From Bacteroides sp. (GTDB taxonomy: Bacteria > Bacteroidota > Bacteroidia > Bacteroidales > Bacteroidaceae): DNA of 12,954 nucleotides. Shown piece by piece: positions 1-6,606 of this stretch (the stretch's first letter is position 1; every line of letters starts with the position of its first letter). The notes below the pieces were generated by a model that was not told the DNA's origin, ran no database searches, and saw only the letters and a program-made list of their open reading frames with translations. A program made the position numbers and the translations under genes. The stretch is taken from contig DXOJ01000578.1 in the NCBI GenBank assembly GCA_019412865.1, positions 1 through 12,954 of the forward strand. Reading direction: 5' to 3'.

Positions 1-1184
1 GATTTGCTATGGCATGGTGGCATACTTTGTGTGCTGAAGGTGGCGACCAATTCGGTGGCGGAACAAAACAATTCCCTTGGAATAGTAATGCTGACGCTAT
101 ACAAGCTGCAAAAGATAAAATGGATGCAGGTTTCGAATTCATGCAGAAAATGGGTATTGAATACTACTGTTTCCACGATGTAGACTTGGTTTCTGAAGGT
201 GCAAGCATCGAAGAATACGAAGCTAACTTGAAAGCAATCGTAGCTTATGCAAAACAGAAACAAGCTGAAACTGGCATCAAACTGTTGTGGGGTACTGCCA
301 ACGTATTTGGCCATGCACGTTATATGAACGGTGCTGCTACTAACCCTGATTTTGACGTAGTAGCTCGTGCTGCTGTTCAGATCAAGAATGCAATCGATGC
401 AACTATTGAACTGGGTGGTCAGAACTATGTATTCTGGGGTGGCCGTGAAGGCTATATGTCTCTTCTGAATACAGATCAGAAACGTGAAAAAGAACACCTG
501 GCAAAAATGCTGACCATCGCTCGTGATTATGCTCGTGCCCGTGGTTTCAAAGGTACTTTCCTGATTGAACCGAAACCGATGGAACCGACAAAACATCAGT
601 ATGATGTAGATACAGAAACAGTAATCGGATTCCTGAAAGCTCATGGCTTGGATAAAGATTTCAAAGTGAACATTGAAGTAAACCACGCAACTTTGGCTGG
701 TCACACTTTCGAACACGAATTGGCAGTAGCAGTAGACAACGGCATGTTGGGTTCTATCGACGCTAACCGTGGTGATTATCAGAATGGTTGGGATACAGAC
801 CAATTCCCGATTGACAACTACGAATTGACACAAGCTATGATGCAAATAATCCGCAACGGCGGCTTGGGTAACGGTGGAACAAACTTCGACGCTAAAACTC
901 GTCGTAACTCTACTGACCTGGAAGATATCTTCATCGCTCACATCGCAGGTATGGATGCTATGGCTCGTGCATTGGAAAGTGCAGCTGCTTTGCTGAACGA
1001 ATCTCCCTATAAGAAAATGTTGGCTGACCGTTACGCTTCATTCGATGGTGGTAAAGGTAAAGAATTTGAAGATGGCAAGTTGACTTTGGAAGATGTAGTT
1101 GCTTATGCAAAAGCAAACGGTGAACCGAAACAGACTAGCGGTAAACAAGAACTTTATGAAGCAATTCTGAATATGTATTGCTAA
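1..1184 (+). CDS. xylA: Xylose isomerase, 5'-truncated by the window edge
   Basis: This enzyme interconverts D-xylose and D-xylulose in the cytoplasm, the first step of bacterial xylose use. The reading frame is open to the window edge: bases 3-8 encode Phe-Ala directly before the first visible Met at base 9, matching the RFAMAWW stretch of Bacteroides XylA, so that Met is internal. About 44 codons are missing, from a usual length near 438. Counting from the Met at base 9, the proton-shuttle histidine is H56 (FHDVD). The metal ligands are E187, E223, H226, D251, D262, D264 and D294. Every one of these sits exactly 45 residues below its E. coli counterpart (101, 232, 268, 271, 296, 307, 309, 339), so the active site is intact. 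The metal-binding loop reads [10 protein letters not shown] is high for this window (30 of 60 bases at 841-900). xylE follows 138 bp downstream, so this is the end of a xylose operon. The identification is firm. Confidence 0.98.
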   Translation, partial: FAMAWWHTLCAEGGDQFGGGTKQFPWNSNADAIQAAKDKMDAGFEFMQKMGIEYYCFHDVDLVSEGASIEEYEANLKAIVAYAKQKQAETGIKLLWGTANVFGHARYMNGAATNPDFDVVARAAVQIKNAIDATIELGGQNYVFWGGREGYMSLLNTDQKREKEHLAKMLTIARDYARARGFKGTFLIEPKPMEPTKHQYDVDTETVIGFLKAHGLDKDFKVNIEVNHATLAGHTFEHELAVAVDNGMLGSIDANRGDYQNGWDTDQFPIDNYELTQAMMQIIRNGGLGNGGTNFDAKTRRNSTDLEDIFIAHIAGMDAMARALESAAALLNESPYKKMLADRYASFDGGKGKEFEDGKLTLEDVVAYAKANGEPKQTSGKQELYEAILNMYC

Positions 1185-1191
1185 TTAACCC

Positions 1192-1278
1192 CACCACAGA
1201 TTACACGGATTGTCACAGATTGATTTTCTTCTCTCTTATTTTGAATTTTATCTGTGTCAATCTGTGAAATCTGTGGTG
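1192..1278. repeat. Long imperfect palindrome between xylA and xylE
   Basis: Two 30-nt arms, 1192-1221 and 1249-1278, are separated by 27 nt. The outer 11 bp (CACCACAGATT / AATCTGTGGTG) pair perfectly and the inner part has only a few mismatches. Each arm holds three units of the form CACAGATT, starting at 1195, 1204 and 1214, and mirrored at 1249, 1259 and 1268, so the spacing is 9-10 bp. In a xylA-xylE transcript this would fold into a strong hairpin. It has no U-tract, so I read it as a dispersed extragenic palindrome or mRNA stabiliser rather than a terminator. I recall similar CACAGATT-rich palindromes in Bacteroides intergenic regions, but could not check copy number. Confidence 0.8.
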
Positions 1279-1322
1279 ATATAAATCCAACTACTACAAC
1301 ACTACTTTATCTACTTATAACC

Positions 1323-2777
1323 ATGATTAATACAACGAACGAGGGTAGTAAACTCTACCTATATTCGATAACCTCTGTCGCCATTTTGGGAGGACTGCTT
1401 TTCGGATACGATACAGCGGTTATTTCCGGTGCAGAGAAAGGCTTGGAGGCTTTTTTTCTTTCGGCCTCTGATTTTCAATACAATAAAGTAATGCATGGAA
1501 TCACATCTTCCAGTGCATTAATTGGCTGTGTACTGGGTGGTGCTTTGTCCGGTATATTTGCTTCCCGTTTGGGACGTCGTAATTCTCTAAGGCTTGCTGC
1601 CGTACTCTTTTTCCTTTCAGCATTAGGTTCTTATTATCCGGAAGTCTTATTCTTCGAATATGGAAAGCCGAACATGGATTTGCTGATTGCTTTTAATTTG
1701 TATCGTGTTTTGGGCGGTATCGGTGTTGGACTGGCTTCTGCAGTCTGTCCGATGTATATTGCTGAAATTGCTCCTTCTAATATTCGTGGAACGCTTGTAT
1801 CGTGTAACCAGTTTGCTATCATCTTCGGTATGTTGGTAGTATACTTCGTGAATTTCCTGATTATGGGCGACCATCAAAATCCTATTATTTTGAAAGATGC
1901 AGCCGGTGTACTGTCTGTTAGTGCTGAATCTGATATGTGGACTGTTTATGAAGGATGGCGTTACATGTTCGGTTCGGAAGCTTTCCCTGCCGCTTTCTTC
2001 GGTCTGTTATTGTTCTTTGTTCCCAAGACTCCTCGTTATCTTGTATTGATACAGCAAGATGAAAAGGCTTATTCGATCCTTGAAAAGATCAATGGTAAGA
2101 CAAAAGCACAGGAAATTCTTAATGATATTAAAGCTACTGCTCATGAAAAGACAGAGAAAATCTTTACTTATGGAGTGGCAGTAATTGTGATCGGTATTTT
2201 GCTTTCTGTATTCCAGCAGGCTATCGGTATTAATGCGGTACTTTATTATGCTCCTCGTATTTTCGAAAATGCAGGTGCAGAAGGAGGTGGTATGATGCAG
2301 ACAGTTATTATGGGTATTGTAAACATTGTCTTTACATTGGTTGCAATCTTCACTGTAGACCGCTTCGGACGTAAACCACTATTGATAATCGGTTCTATTG
2401 GTATGGCTGTAGGTGCATTTGCGGTAGCAATGTGTGATAGCATGGCAATAAAGGGTGTTCTCCCGGTACTTTCAGTGATTGTGTATGCAGCATTCTTTAT
2501 GATGTCTTGGGGGCCGATTTGCTGGGTGTTGATCTCGGAAATATTCCCGAATACCATCCGTGGTAAAGCGGTAGCAATCGCCGTAGCATTCCAATGGATA
2601 TTCAATTACATTGTATCTTCTACTTTTCCGGCACTGTACGACTTCAGCCCGATGTTTGCGTATAGTTTATATGGCATTATCTGCGTAGCTGCTGCCATCT
2701 TCGTTTGGCGTTGGGTACCTGAAACGAAAGGTAAGACACTGGAAGATATGAGCAAACTTTGGAAGAAAGATAAATAA
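1323..2777 (+). CDS. xylE: D-xylose:H+ symporter, MFS sugar porter family
   Basis: This is an inner-membrane proton-coupled D-xylose importer that supplies XylA. From the ATG at 1323 it has 484 residues (E. coli XylE has 491) and about 12 membrane segments. The first segment carries GGLLFGYD with D30, matching the coupling aspartate D27 of E. coli XylE. R128 lies in YRVLGGIGVG. Sugar-binding equivalents are visible: Q163 (CNQF), Q298/Q299 and N304 (FQQAIGINAVLYYAP), W396 (WGPICW) and Q424 (FQWIFNYIVS). Family signatures GRR (84-86), DRFGRK (346-351) and PETKGKTLEDM (466-476) are present. The frame is open upstream to a GTG at 1254, but that start would translate the right arm of the intergenic palindrome and add 23 residues unlike the family; the ATG gives the usual N-terminus just ahead of segment 1. 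It is probably co-transcribed with xylA and is followed by hairpins, so it is likely the last gene of the operon. Confidence 0.96.
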   Translation: MINTTNEGSKLYLYSITSVAILGGLLFGYDTAVISGAEKGLEAFFLSASDFQYNKVMHGITSSSALIGCVLGGALSGIFASRLGRRNSLRLAAVLFFLSALGSYYPEVLFFEYGKPNMDLLIAFNLYRVLGGIGVGLASAVCPMYIAEIAPSNIRGTLVSCNQFAIIFGMLVVYFVNFLIMGDHQNPIILKDAAGVLSVSAESDMWTVYEGWRYMFGSEAFPAAFFGLLLFFVPKTPRYLVLIQQDEKAYSILEKINGKTKAQEILNDIKATAHEKTEKIFTYGVAVIVIGILLSVFQQAIGINAVLYYAPRIFENAGAEGGGMMQTVIMGIVNIVFTLVAIFTVDRFGRKPLLIIGSIGMAVGAFAVAMCDSMAIKGVLPVLSVIVYAAFFMMSWGPICWVLISEIFPNTIRGKAVAIAVAFQWIFNYIVSSTFPALYDFSPMFAYSLYGIICVAAAIFVWRWVPETKGKTLEDMSKLWKKDK

Positions 2778-2796
2778 ATTAGGTTAGTGTAATTTC

Positions 2797-2831
2797 ATCA
2801 TGTCATTATGACTTTGGCCTCCTGACATGAT
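2797..2831. repeat. Short inverted repeat downstream of xylE
   Basis: A perfect 9-bp inverted repeat, ATCATGTCA (2797-2805) and TGACATGAT (2823-2831), with a 17-nt loop, starts 20 bp after the xylE stop. It may be a first, weak 3'-end hairpin ahead of the stronger one at 2841-2875. There is no T-tract. Confidence 0.45.
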
Positions 2832-2840
2832 TCTATTGAG

Positions 2841-2880
2841 ATTATGACATCATACCAATGGTATGGTGTCATAATTGTTT
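2841..2880 (+). terminator. Probable 3'-end hairpin of the xylose operon
   Basis: ATTATGACATCATACC (2841-2856) pairs with GGTATGGTGTCATAAT (2860-2875) around a 3-nt AAT loop. The stem is 16 bp and its single non-Watson-Crick position can pair as U-G. The downstream tail is TGTTTATAT, so the U-tract is weak and the terminator call is moderate. The position, 63 bp after xylE, fits an operon end. The octamer ATTATGAC also occurs at 2805-2812. Confidence 0.6.
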
Positions 2881-2917
2881 ATATACATATCGTACAGTAA
2901 ATCAATCTTTTATTTTG

Positions 2918-2952
2918 CATTAATTGTTTTATCGTTGGTGTTACAATTAATG
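2918..2952. repeat. Perfect inverted repeat, possible operator
   Basis: CATTAATTGT (2918-2927) and ACAATTAATG (2943-2952) form a perfect 10-bp inverted repeat with a 15-bp gap. Half-site centres are 25 bp apart. It lies 42 bp upstream of the -7 element at 2994 and is very AT-rich. It could bind a regulator of the 3020-5189 operon. No regulator is assigned, and an AT-rich repeat of this size could also arise without function. Confidence 0.4.
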
Positions 2953-2993
2953 TTTTTGCATTTTTGAGTAAATATGTTCTCCAATGATGCGCT

Positions 2994-3001
2994 TATCTTT
3001 G
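2994..3001 (+). promoter_or_regulatory. Bacteroides -7 element ahead of the three-gene operon
   Basis: TATCTTTG followed by C matches TAnnTTTG exactly and lies 18 bp before the ATG at 3020, so the leader would be very short. The nearest TTTG is at 2963-2966, a 27-bp gap that is longer than usual, so the -33 element is weak or this promoter needs an activator. Confidence 0.6.
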
Positions 3002-3019
3002 CATTATAAAAATTGAAGT

Positions 3020-3889
3020 ATGATAACAGAGCAATATAAAGATACCGTTTATTTTTCGAACCTTTTTGTACGTCACTACCCTAAAGTTTATGAAGAATTA
3101 TCTAATATTCTTTCTCGCCATCATATAGCACATGGGACTTTGATGCACACTAAAGATTATTGGTGCCGAGATTATATGCCAATACAGTGGGGAGCTAATA
3201 CTTATATTCAATTCCGCTATGAACCTGATTATTTGACGGATAAACCACAGTATAAAACTAATATTGCTCCCGTAATTAAAGCCATGAGTAGTAAGATGGA
3301 TATTATTCAATCGCCACTTATAGTTGATGGAGGGAATGTTGTTGTGTGTGAGGGAAATTCTAAGTGGATGGGATCATGTATAAGAGAGCGGAAACCAATT
3401 ATTATCATGACAGAAAAGGTGTTCCAAGAAAATTCGCAGATCGATCAGGGAGAAGTACTGGCAATATTGAAGGCAAACTTTCATGGAGCAGATATTATAT
3501 TTCTACCATGGGATAGATACGATATCTGTGGTCATACAGATGGGATTGTTCACAATATTGGCGATGGTAAGATTTTGGTCAACTTGAAAGTATATCCTCA
3601 AAAGATAGAACGGGAGATGAGATGTAGATTGAATGACGTTTTTGTAGTTGTGGATTTAAAACTTAGTAAGTATTATGAGAATAGTTGGGCATACATAAAT
3701 ATGCTTCAGACACGTGATATAATCATTGTCCCCGGACTTGGATTACCTACAGATGGAGAGGCTTTAGAACAGATAAAAGAATTATATCCTTCCTATGAGG
3801 GGCGAATTTACCAAATTAATATGGCTCCGATTGTAAAGAAATGGGGAGGTGCATTGAATTGTTTGTCTTGGACTGTGAGTAAATTATAG
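3020..3889 (+). CDS. Short agmatine deiminase / PAD-family protein
   Basis: This is a member of the bacterial peptidylarginine deiminase / agmatine deiminase family (guanidino-group-modifying superfamily), which hydrolyses guanidino groups to ureido groups plus ammonia through a cysteine. In its 289 residues the family motifs come in order: D46-x-x-x-R50-D51 (TKDYWCRDYMPI), the VDGGNVV strand with D103, GHTDG with H172 and D174, and the C-terminal nucleophile C281 in WGGALNCLSW. H172, D174 and C281 are the expected catalytic residues, so an active enzyme is likely. It is shorter than AguA-type enzymes (roughly 340-370), mainly at the N-terminus. The usual catalytic-loop GGGGIHC reads GGALNC, so agmatine should not be assumed as substrate. 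No signal peptide is visible, so it is probably cytoplasmic. It is the first gene of a tight, AT-rich operon (20 G+C of 60 bases at 3241-3300), with the next gene 7 bp away. Confidence 0.85.
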   Translation: MITEQYKDTVYFSNLFVRHYPKVYEELSNILSRHHIAHGTLMHTKDYWCRDYMPIQWGANTYIQFRYEPDYLTDKPQYKTNIAPVIKAMSSKMDIIQSPLIVDGGNVVVCEGNSKWMGSCIRERKPIIIMTEKVFQENSQIDQGEVLAILKANFHGADIIFLPWDRYDICGHTDGIVHNIGDGKILVNLKVYPQKIEREMRCRLNDVFVVVDLKLSKYYENSWAYINMLQTRDIIIVPGLGLPTDGEALEQIKELYPSYEGRIYQINMAPIVKKWGGALNCLSWTVSKL

Positions 3890-3896
3890 AAATTAT

Positions 3897-4367
3897 ATGA
3901 TATCAGCATTACCGATTTCCAAACCTATACTTTATATTGATATGGATAATGTTCTGGTTGACTTTCAATCAGGTATTAACAAGTTGAGTGAATACGAAAA
4001 GAGAGAGTATGAAGGACGATATGATGAGGTACCTGATATTTTTGCAAGAATGAGTCCGTATGAAGGAGCAATTAATGCCTACCATCATTTAGCGCGTTTT
4101 TATGATGTGTATATTCTTTCCACGGCACCTTGGAATAATCCTTCTGCCTGGTCAGATAAACTAATATGGGTGAGAAAATGGTTAGGTACAGATGGTTATA
4201 AACGATTAATTCTTAGTCATCATAAAAATTTGAACAAAGGAGACTTTTTGATAGATGATCGCCTAAAAAATGGTGCTGAAAATTTTAGTGGTGAATTGAT
4301 CTTATTTGGTTCGGAACAGTATCCGAATTGGGACTCCGTTGTTGACTATTTGATATCATCTAAGTGA
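3897..4367 (+). CDS. NT5C-like HAD-family 5'-nucleotidase
   Basis: This is a 156-residue HAD phosphatase of the type related to cytosolic and mitochondrial 5'(3')-deoxyribonucleotidases, which remove phosphate from (deoxy)nucleoside monophosphates. HAD motif I is D15-M-D17 with D22 following (YIDMDNVLVDF); D15 is the nucleophile and D17 the acid/base. Motif II is S75/T76 (ILSTAPW). Motif III/IV is a lysine at K110 or K114 followed by D120-D121 (FLIDDR). The APWNNPSAWSDK stretch with a following WVRKWL helix is typical of the NT5C branch. The short cap between motifs I and II (about 25-70) also fits. The length is slightly below that of the mammalian enzymes. It sits 7 bp after the deiminase gene and 12 bp before the AAG-like gene, so co-transcription is likely. 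A nucleotide substrate is known for the family and inferred for this member; other small phosphoesters are possible. Confidence 0.85.
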   Translation: MISALPISKPILYIDMDNVLVDFQSGINKLSEYEKREYEGRYDEVPDIFARMSPYEGAINAYHHLARFYDVYILSTAPWNNPSAWSDKLIWVRKWLGTDGYKRLILSHHKNLNKGDFLIDDRLKNGAENFSGELILFGSEQYPNWDSVVDYLISSK

Positions 4368-4379
4368 GAAGTAAAAAAA

Positions 4380-5189
4380 ATGATATATTCGGCACAACTC
4401 TTTACTAGAAAGATTATCTTTACCCAAAGAAATATTAATACTATAATAATTATGGATACTTTGAAAAGGGAAATTGCAGTTTTAATGCAATGTATTGATT
4501 TTAAGGAAATAGAGAAACAGCTTCAAGTAATTAATAAGCTAATAGTCACAAACTATATGTTTGAACTAAGTAATGGGCTACGAATTTACCCTATTGAAGT
4601 AGAAGCTTATTTTAAAGATGCAAAATTTAATGATGAGTTTGTGCATGGAAATGAACTGCAAAAAAATAATTATGGAAGATTTTATGTTCATCGTACAGGT
4701 ATAACAAAGAATTCAAAATTTAAAGGTGGAACAAGAGGAGGTATTGATATTTGTTTATCTGATGACGTTAATGCATATTATGGCATCTTAATAAGAAGTG
4801 CTAAGTTTGATGATGGCACAATTAAATTTGGACCGAATAATGTTTTAAAATTTATTGTTGAGGATAAGAATGTAGATTATGATACTTTGGAAAAAGAATC
4901 TGTTTTAAAAGAAGCTGTTAAAGATTGCCGTGATGGAGAAAGTAAATCAATCATCATGCATTCTACACGTGTTGGTCTAAGTGACAAGCAAAGTGACGAT
5001 TTTAAAAACTTGCAATTACGAACGATCATAGGGCCGCTGCTTTCATCTTATGCATATAAAGAAAAGGAAAAGGTATTTAGGAACTATATCGTTAGTGATA
5101 ACATCTCAAAAGAAGAAGCCGAGAAAATTTCTATTGACATCCTCGGATATTGTCCTAAGTCTTTGATAGAAAGTGTATATCAGGCATGA
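4380..5189 (+). CDS. Unannotated protein with AAG-like motif order
   Basis: I do not recognise this protein by name. The order of motifs resembles alkyladenine DNA glycosylase (AAG/MPG), which excises damaged purines. Counting from the ATG at 4380 (269 residues): E75-A-Y77 after a hydrophobic strand matches the E125-A-Y127 active site of human AAG. H89 (EFVHG) corresponds to H136. A GGIDICLSDD strand (120-129) stands where AAG has its Asn-containing strand. GILIRSA with R139 matches the LLRALEP arginine R182. STRVGLSD (195-202) and a later LR resemble the conserved C-terminal PRIGI...RF. The AAG asparagine (N169) is not evident, so base specificity or catalysis may differ. The C-terminus (about 225-269) is helical and charged. 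A shorter form from the ATG at 4452 (245 residues) is equally plausible, because residues 1-24 look non-conserved. GC is very low (19 of 60 bases at 4561-4620), which suggests transfer. It is the last gene of the operon. Confidence 0.6.
   Translation: MIYSAQLFTRKIIFTQRNINTIIIMDTLKREIAVLMQCIDFKEIEKQLQVINKLIVTNYMFELSNGLRIYPIEVEAYFKDAKFNDEFVHGNELQKNNYGRFYVHRTGITKNSKFKGGTRGGIDICLSDDVNAYYGILIRSAKFDDGTIKFGPNNVLKFIVEDKNVDYDTLEKESVLKEAVKDCRDGESKSIIMHSTRVGLSDKQSDDFKNLQLRTIIGPLLSSYAYKEKEKVFRNYIVSDNISKEEAEKISIDILGYCPKSLIESVYQA
4388..4422 (+). promoter_or_regulatory. Possible internal promoter deciding the AAG-like start
   Basis: TATCTTTA at 4415-4422 differs from TAnnTTTG only at its last base. A TTCG at 4388-4391 lies 23 bp upstream. 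If used, transcription would begin near 4429 and translation would have to start at the ATG at 4452 rather than at 4380. Both elements are imperfect, so this is tentative. Confidence 0.3.
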
Positions 5190-5197
5190 TAGCTACT

Positions 5198-5237
5198 AAT
5201 TTTGTATAAGGGTGCAATATCGCCCTTATACAAAATT
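5198..5237. terminator. Perfect bidirectional hairpin between convergent genes
   Basis: AATTTTGTATAAGGG (5198-5212) and its exact complement (5223-5237) form a 15-bp stem with a 10-nt loop. It starts 8 bp after the stop at 5187-5189. Its right arm ends inside the stop codon (5236-5238) of the convergent AraC-type gene. The stem base is AAAATT/AATTTT on both strands, so it can end transcripts from either side, though the U-tail past the stem is short. Confidence 0.8.
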
Positions 5238-6129
5238 ATTTAACGATTGGAATCCAAACTTCAGTAAGAAGCTCTTTCACATCTGTGTCGGTGGGAGAGT
5301 TCAAGTAATGTTCCAGGATTGGAGTTTCTCCTAAGCTATAAAATTGCGGTAATTGTTTCAATATTGTCTCATAAAAGGCATCTAACAATGCATAATCTCC
5401 TTGATGGATATAAACTGCGTATGTACCTTGAGGTAAATCCATGTGTTTTATTGGACTAGTAAGAGGGGGATTGGATCTTATTCCTTTTTGAATAGCTATA
5501 CAAGCGTAAAAACGGCATTTTTCTAATGAGGTAATGTCCGTGTCATCATAAGCTATCCCCCAATAATCTTCCTTATCTAGCAATAAAGAGTTTTCTTTTG
5601 CATATTCATATAGGCAGTCCCAAGTGTATGTCTCAAAAGCAACTGTGCTACAAGTGTCATAATTGCCAATATAAGATAAAAATAAGACAGGTATTGTTTC
5701 TGATTCCACTATGCGGTAAGGAGAAATATATGAAGGATAAGTATGACTTGTTTCCAATAATTTCTTTTGTAGTTCTAGAGGAGTGAGATTGTATTTTTTT
5801 TGAAGTGTATTATTTAAAGCTGACTGGTTAGCAAATCCAATATATTCATATATTTCAGCTATACTTTTTTTATTATCTTTGAGTAATTGCTGGGCATATT
5901 CCATGCGTGTACGAATGATATATTGATGTAATGTTTCGTTGGTGTAAGCTTTAAACATCAGCTGAAGATTACGAACAGACATACATGCCATTTTAGCTAA
6001 TTCAGGTATGGATATCAAACGATTGAACTCATCGGCAGTTTTACCTGTCCAATTCTTTTGTATCATGGAATTTAGATAATGAAGAATTGTCTCGATTTGT
6101 CCTTGATAGGAGAATTTGTTGGAATTCAT
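5236..6129 (-). CDS. AraC-family regulator with GyrI-like effector domain
   Basis: This is a 297-residue transcription factor. An N-terminal AraC/XylS DNA-binding domain (about 10-122) has two helix-turn-helix units, around 39-60 (ISIPELAKMACMSVRNLQLM) and 88-113 (SIAEIYEYIGFANQSALNN), ending in LTPLEL. A linker leads into a GyrI-like / BmrR-type small-molecule-binding domain (about 138-297). That domain is marked by YDD followed by EKCRFYACI (204-212), the HQGDY segment (242-246) and a WIPI C-terminus. This order matches the Rob-like arrangement, whose members respond to bile acids, cationic drugs or other hydrophobic ligands; here the ligand is unknown. A TATCTTTG element on its strand gives it its own promoter. 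It faces away from the GNAT-nitrilase gene across 541 bp and converges on the three-gene operon, so its target is not obvious. Autoregulation and control of the divergent gene are the simplest guesses. Confidence 0.9.
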   Translation of the reverse strand: MNSNKFSYQGQIETILHYLNSMIQKNWTGKTADEFNRLISIPELAKMACMSVRNLQLMFKAYTNETLHQYIIRTRMEYAQQLLKDNKKSIAEIYEYIGFANQSALNNTLQKKYNLTPLELQKKLLETSHTYPSYISPYRIVESETIPVLFLSYIGNYDTCSTVAFETYTWDCLYEYAKENSLLLDKEDYWGIAYDDTDITSLEKCRFYACIAIQKGIRSNPPLTSPIKHMDLPQGTYAVYIHQGDYALLDAFYETILKQLPQFYSLGETPILEHYLNSPTDTDVKELLTEVWIPIVK

Positions 6130-6178
6130 ATCTTTTCTTTACCTTTTGGGTTACTCTTTTATTTATGATCGATATTCG

Positions 6179-6186
6179 CAAAGATA
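6179..6186 (-). promoter_or_regulatory. -7 element of the AraC-type gene
   Basis: On the minus strand this reads TATCTTTG followed by C, an exact TAnnTTTG match, 49 bp ahead of the ATG at 6129. A TTTC at 6210-6213 (minus strand) lies 23 bp upstream and could serve as a poor -33 element. Confidence 0.6.
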
Positions 6187-6347
6187 GTATTTATATACGC
6201 ATCCTATATGAAAATGATTCAAAAGTTGATTTTATGACTTCTCATATCGGTTTCTGGCTTAAAAAAATACCTTTGGAAAATCTAATTGTTTTGCCTTTAG
6301 AATTTTCCAGACTAGAGAGAAGTGGATAGAAGAAGCAGAATCAAATA

Positions 6348-6435
6348 AAAGCAGCTATTTTCCGCAACTAAAGCATTGCTTTAGCCTACTTAAAGCACCG
6401 CTTTCCTTCTCTTAAAACACTGCTTTTTTCTCTTT
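6348..6435. repeat. Array A: four tandem 22-bp palindromic units
   Basis: Four units begin at 6348, 6370, 6392 and 6414 with no offset. Each has a 13-bp core followed by a 9-bp spacer. The cores are AAAGCAGCTATTT, AAAGCATTGCTTT, AAAGCACCGCTTT and AAAACACTGCTTT. The second core sits in CTAAAGCATTGCTTTAG, a perfect palindrome with one central base. The outer units are more degenerate. The spacers (TCCGCAACT, AGCCTACTT, CCTTCTCTT, TTTCTCTTT) are pyrimidine-rich and mostly end in CTT or ACT. It lies about 170 bp upstream of the promoter of the gene at 6671. The function is unknown; dimeric operator sites or a dispersed Bacteroides repeat are both possible. Confidence 0.8.
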
Positions 6436-6490
6436 CTGTTTAAGCAGCATTCTCTATATATAAGAAACATTTTTTTATCTACTCCTTCAT

Positions 6491-6567
6491 CTTTCTTCTG
6501 AATTACCTGTGAATAAGTGTTTTGTGGGTGAAGGAGTGCTTCTTCACCTTTGGAATTTTCAGAAAAA
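6491..6567. repeat. Nested inverted repeat upstream of the GNAT-nitrilase promoter
   Basis: An inner hairpin pairs GGTGAAG (6527-6533) with CTTCACC (6542-6548) around an 8-nt loop. An outer pair, TTCTGAA (6496-6502) with TTCAGAA (6558-6564), extends on both sides with gaps. It lies upstream of the expected transcript start, so it is not part of that gene's leader. It could be a regulatory site or belong to an unrecognised small RNA. Confidence 0.35.
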
Positions 6568-6606
6568 GAGTGCATAAAATAGATAGTATTGTTAATTATT
6601 TCTTGG

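Noticed and set aside
9..11. ATG at base 9 as the xylA start
   Set aside because: The frame continues upstream through Phe-Ala to base 1, and the family has about 47 more N-terminal residues than this start would give.
1254..1322. GTG at 1254 as the xylE start
   Set aside because: It would translate the arm of the intergenic palindrome and add residues not found in the family; the ATG at 1323 gives the usual N-terminus.
3897..4367. Toxin-antitoxin interpretation of the small operon genes
   Set aside because: The 156-residue protein has complete HAD catalytic motifs of the NT5C branch and neither neighbour resembles a toxin or antitoxin.
6087..6329. Plus-strand open frame overlapping the start and promoter of the AraC-type gene
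   Set aside because: No recognisable domain and no promoter of its own; it covers the regulator's own -7 element. A short version from 6165 is equally unsupported.
6348..6435. CRISPR array
   Set aside because: Units are only 22 bp with 9-bp spacers that resemble each other, and there are no cas genes in the window.
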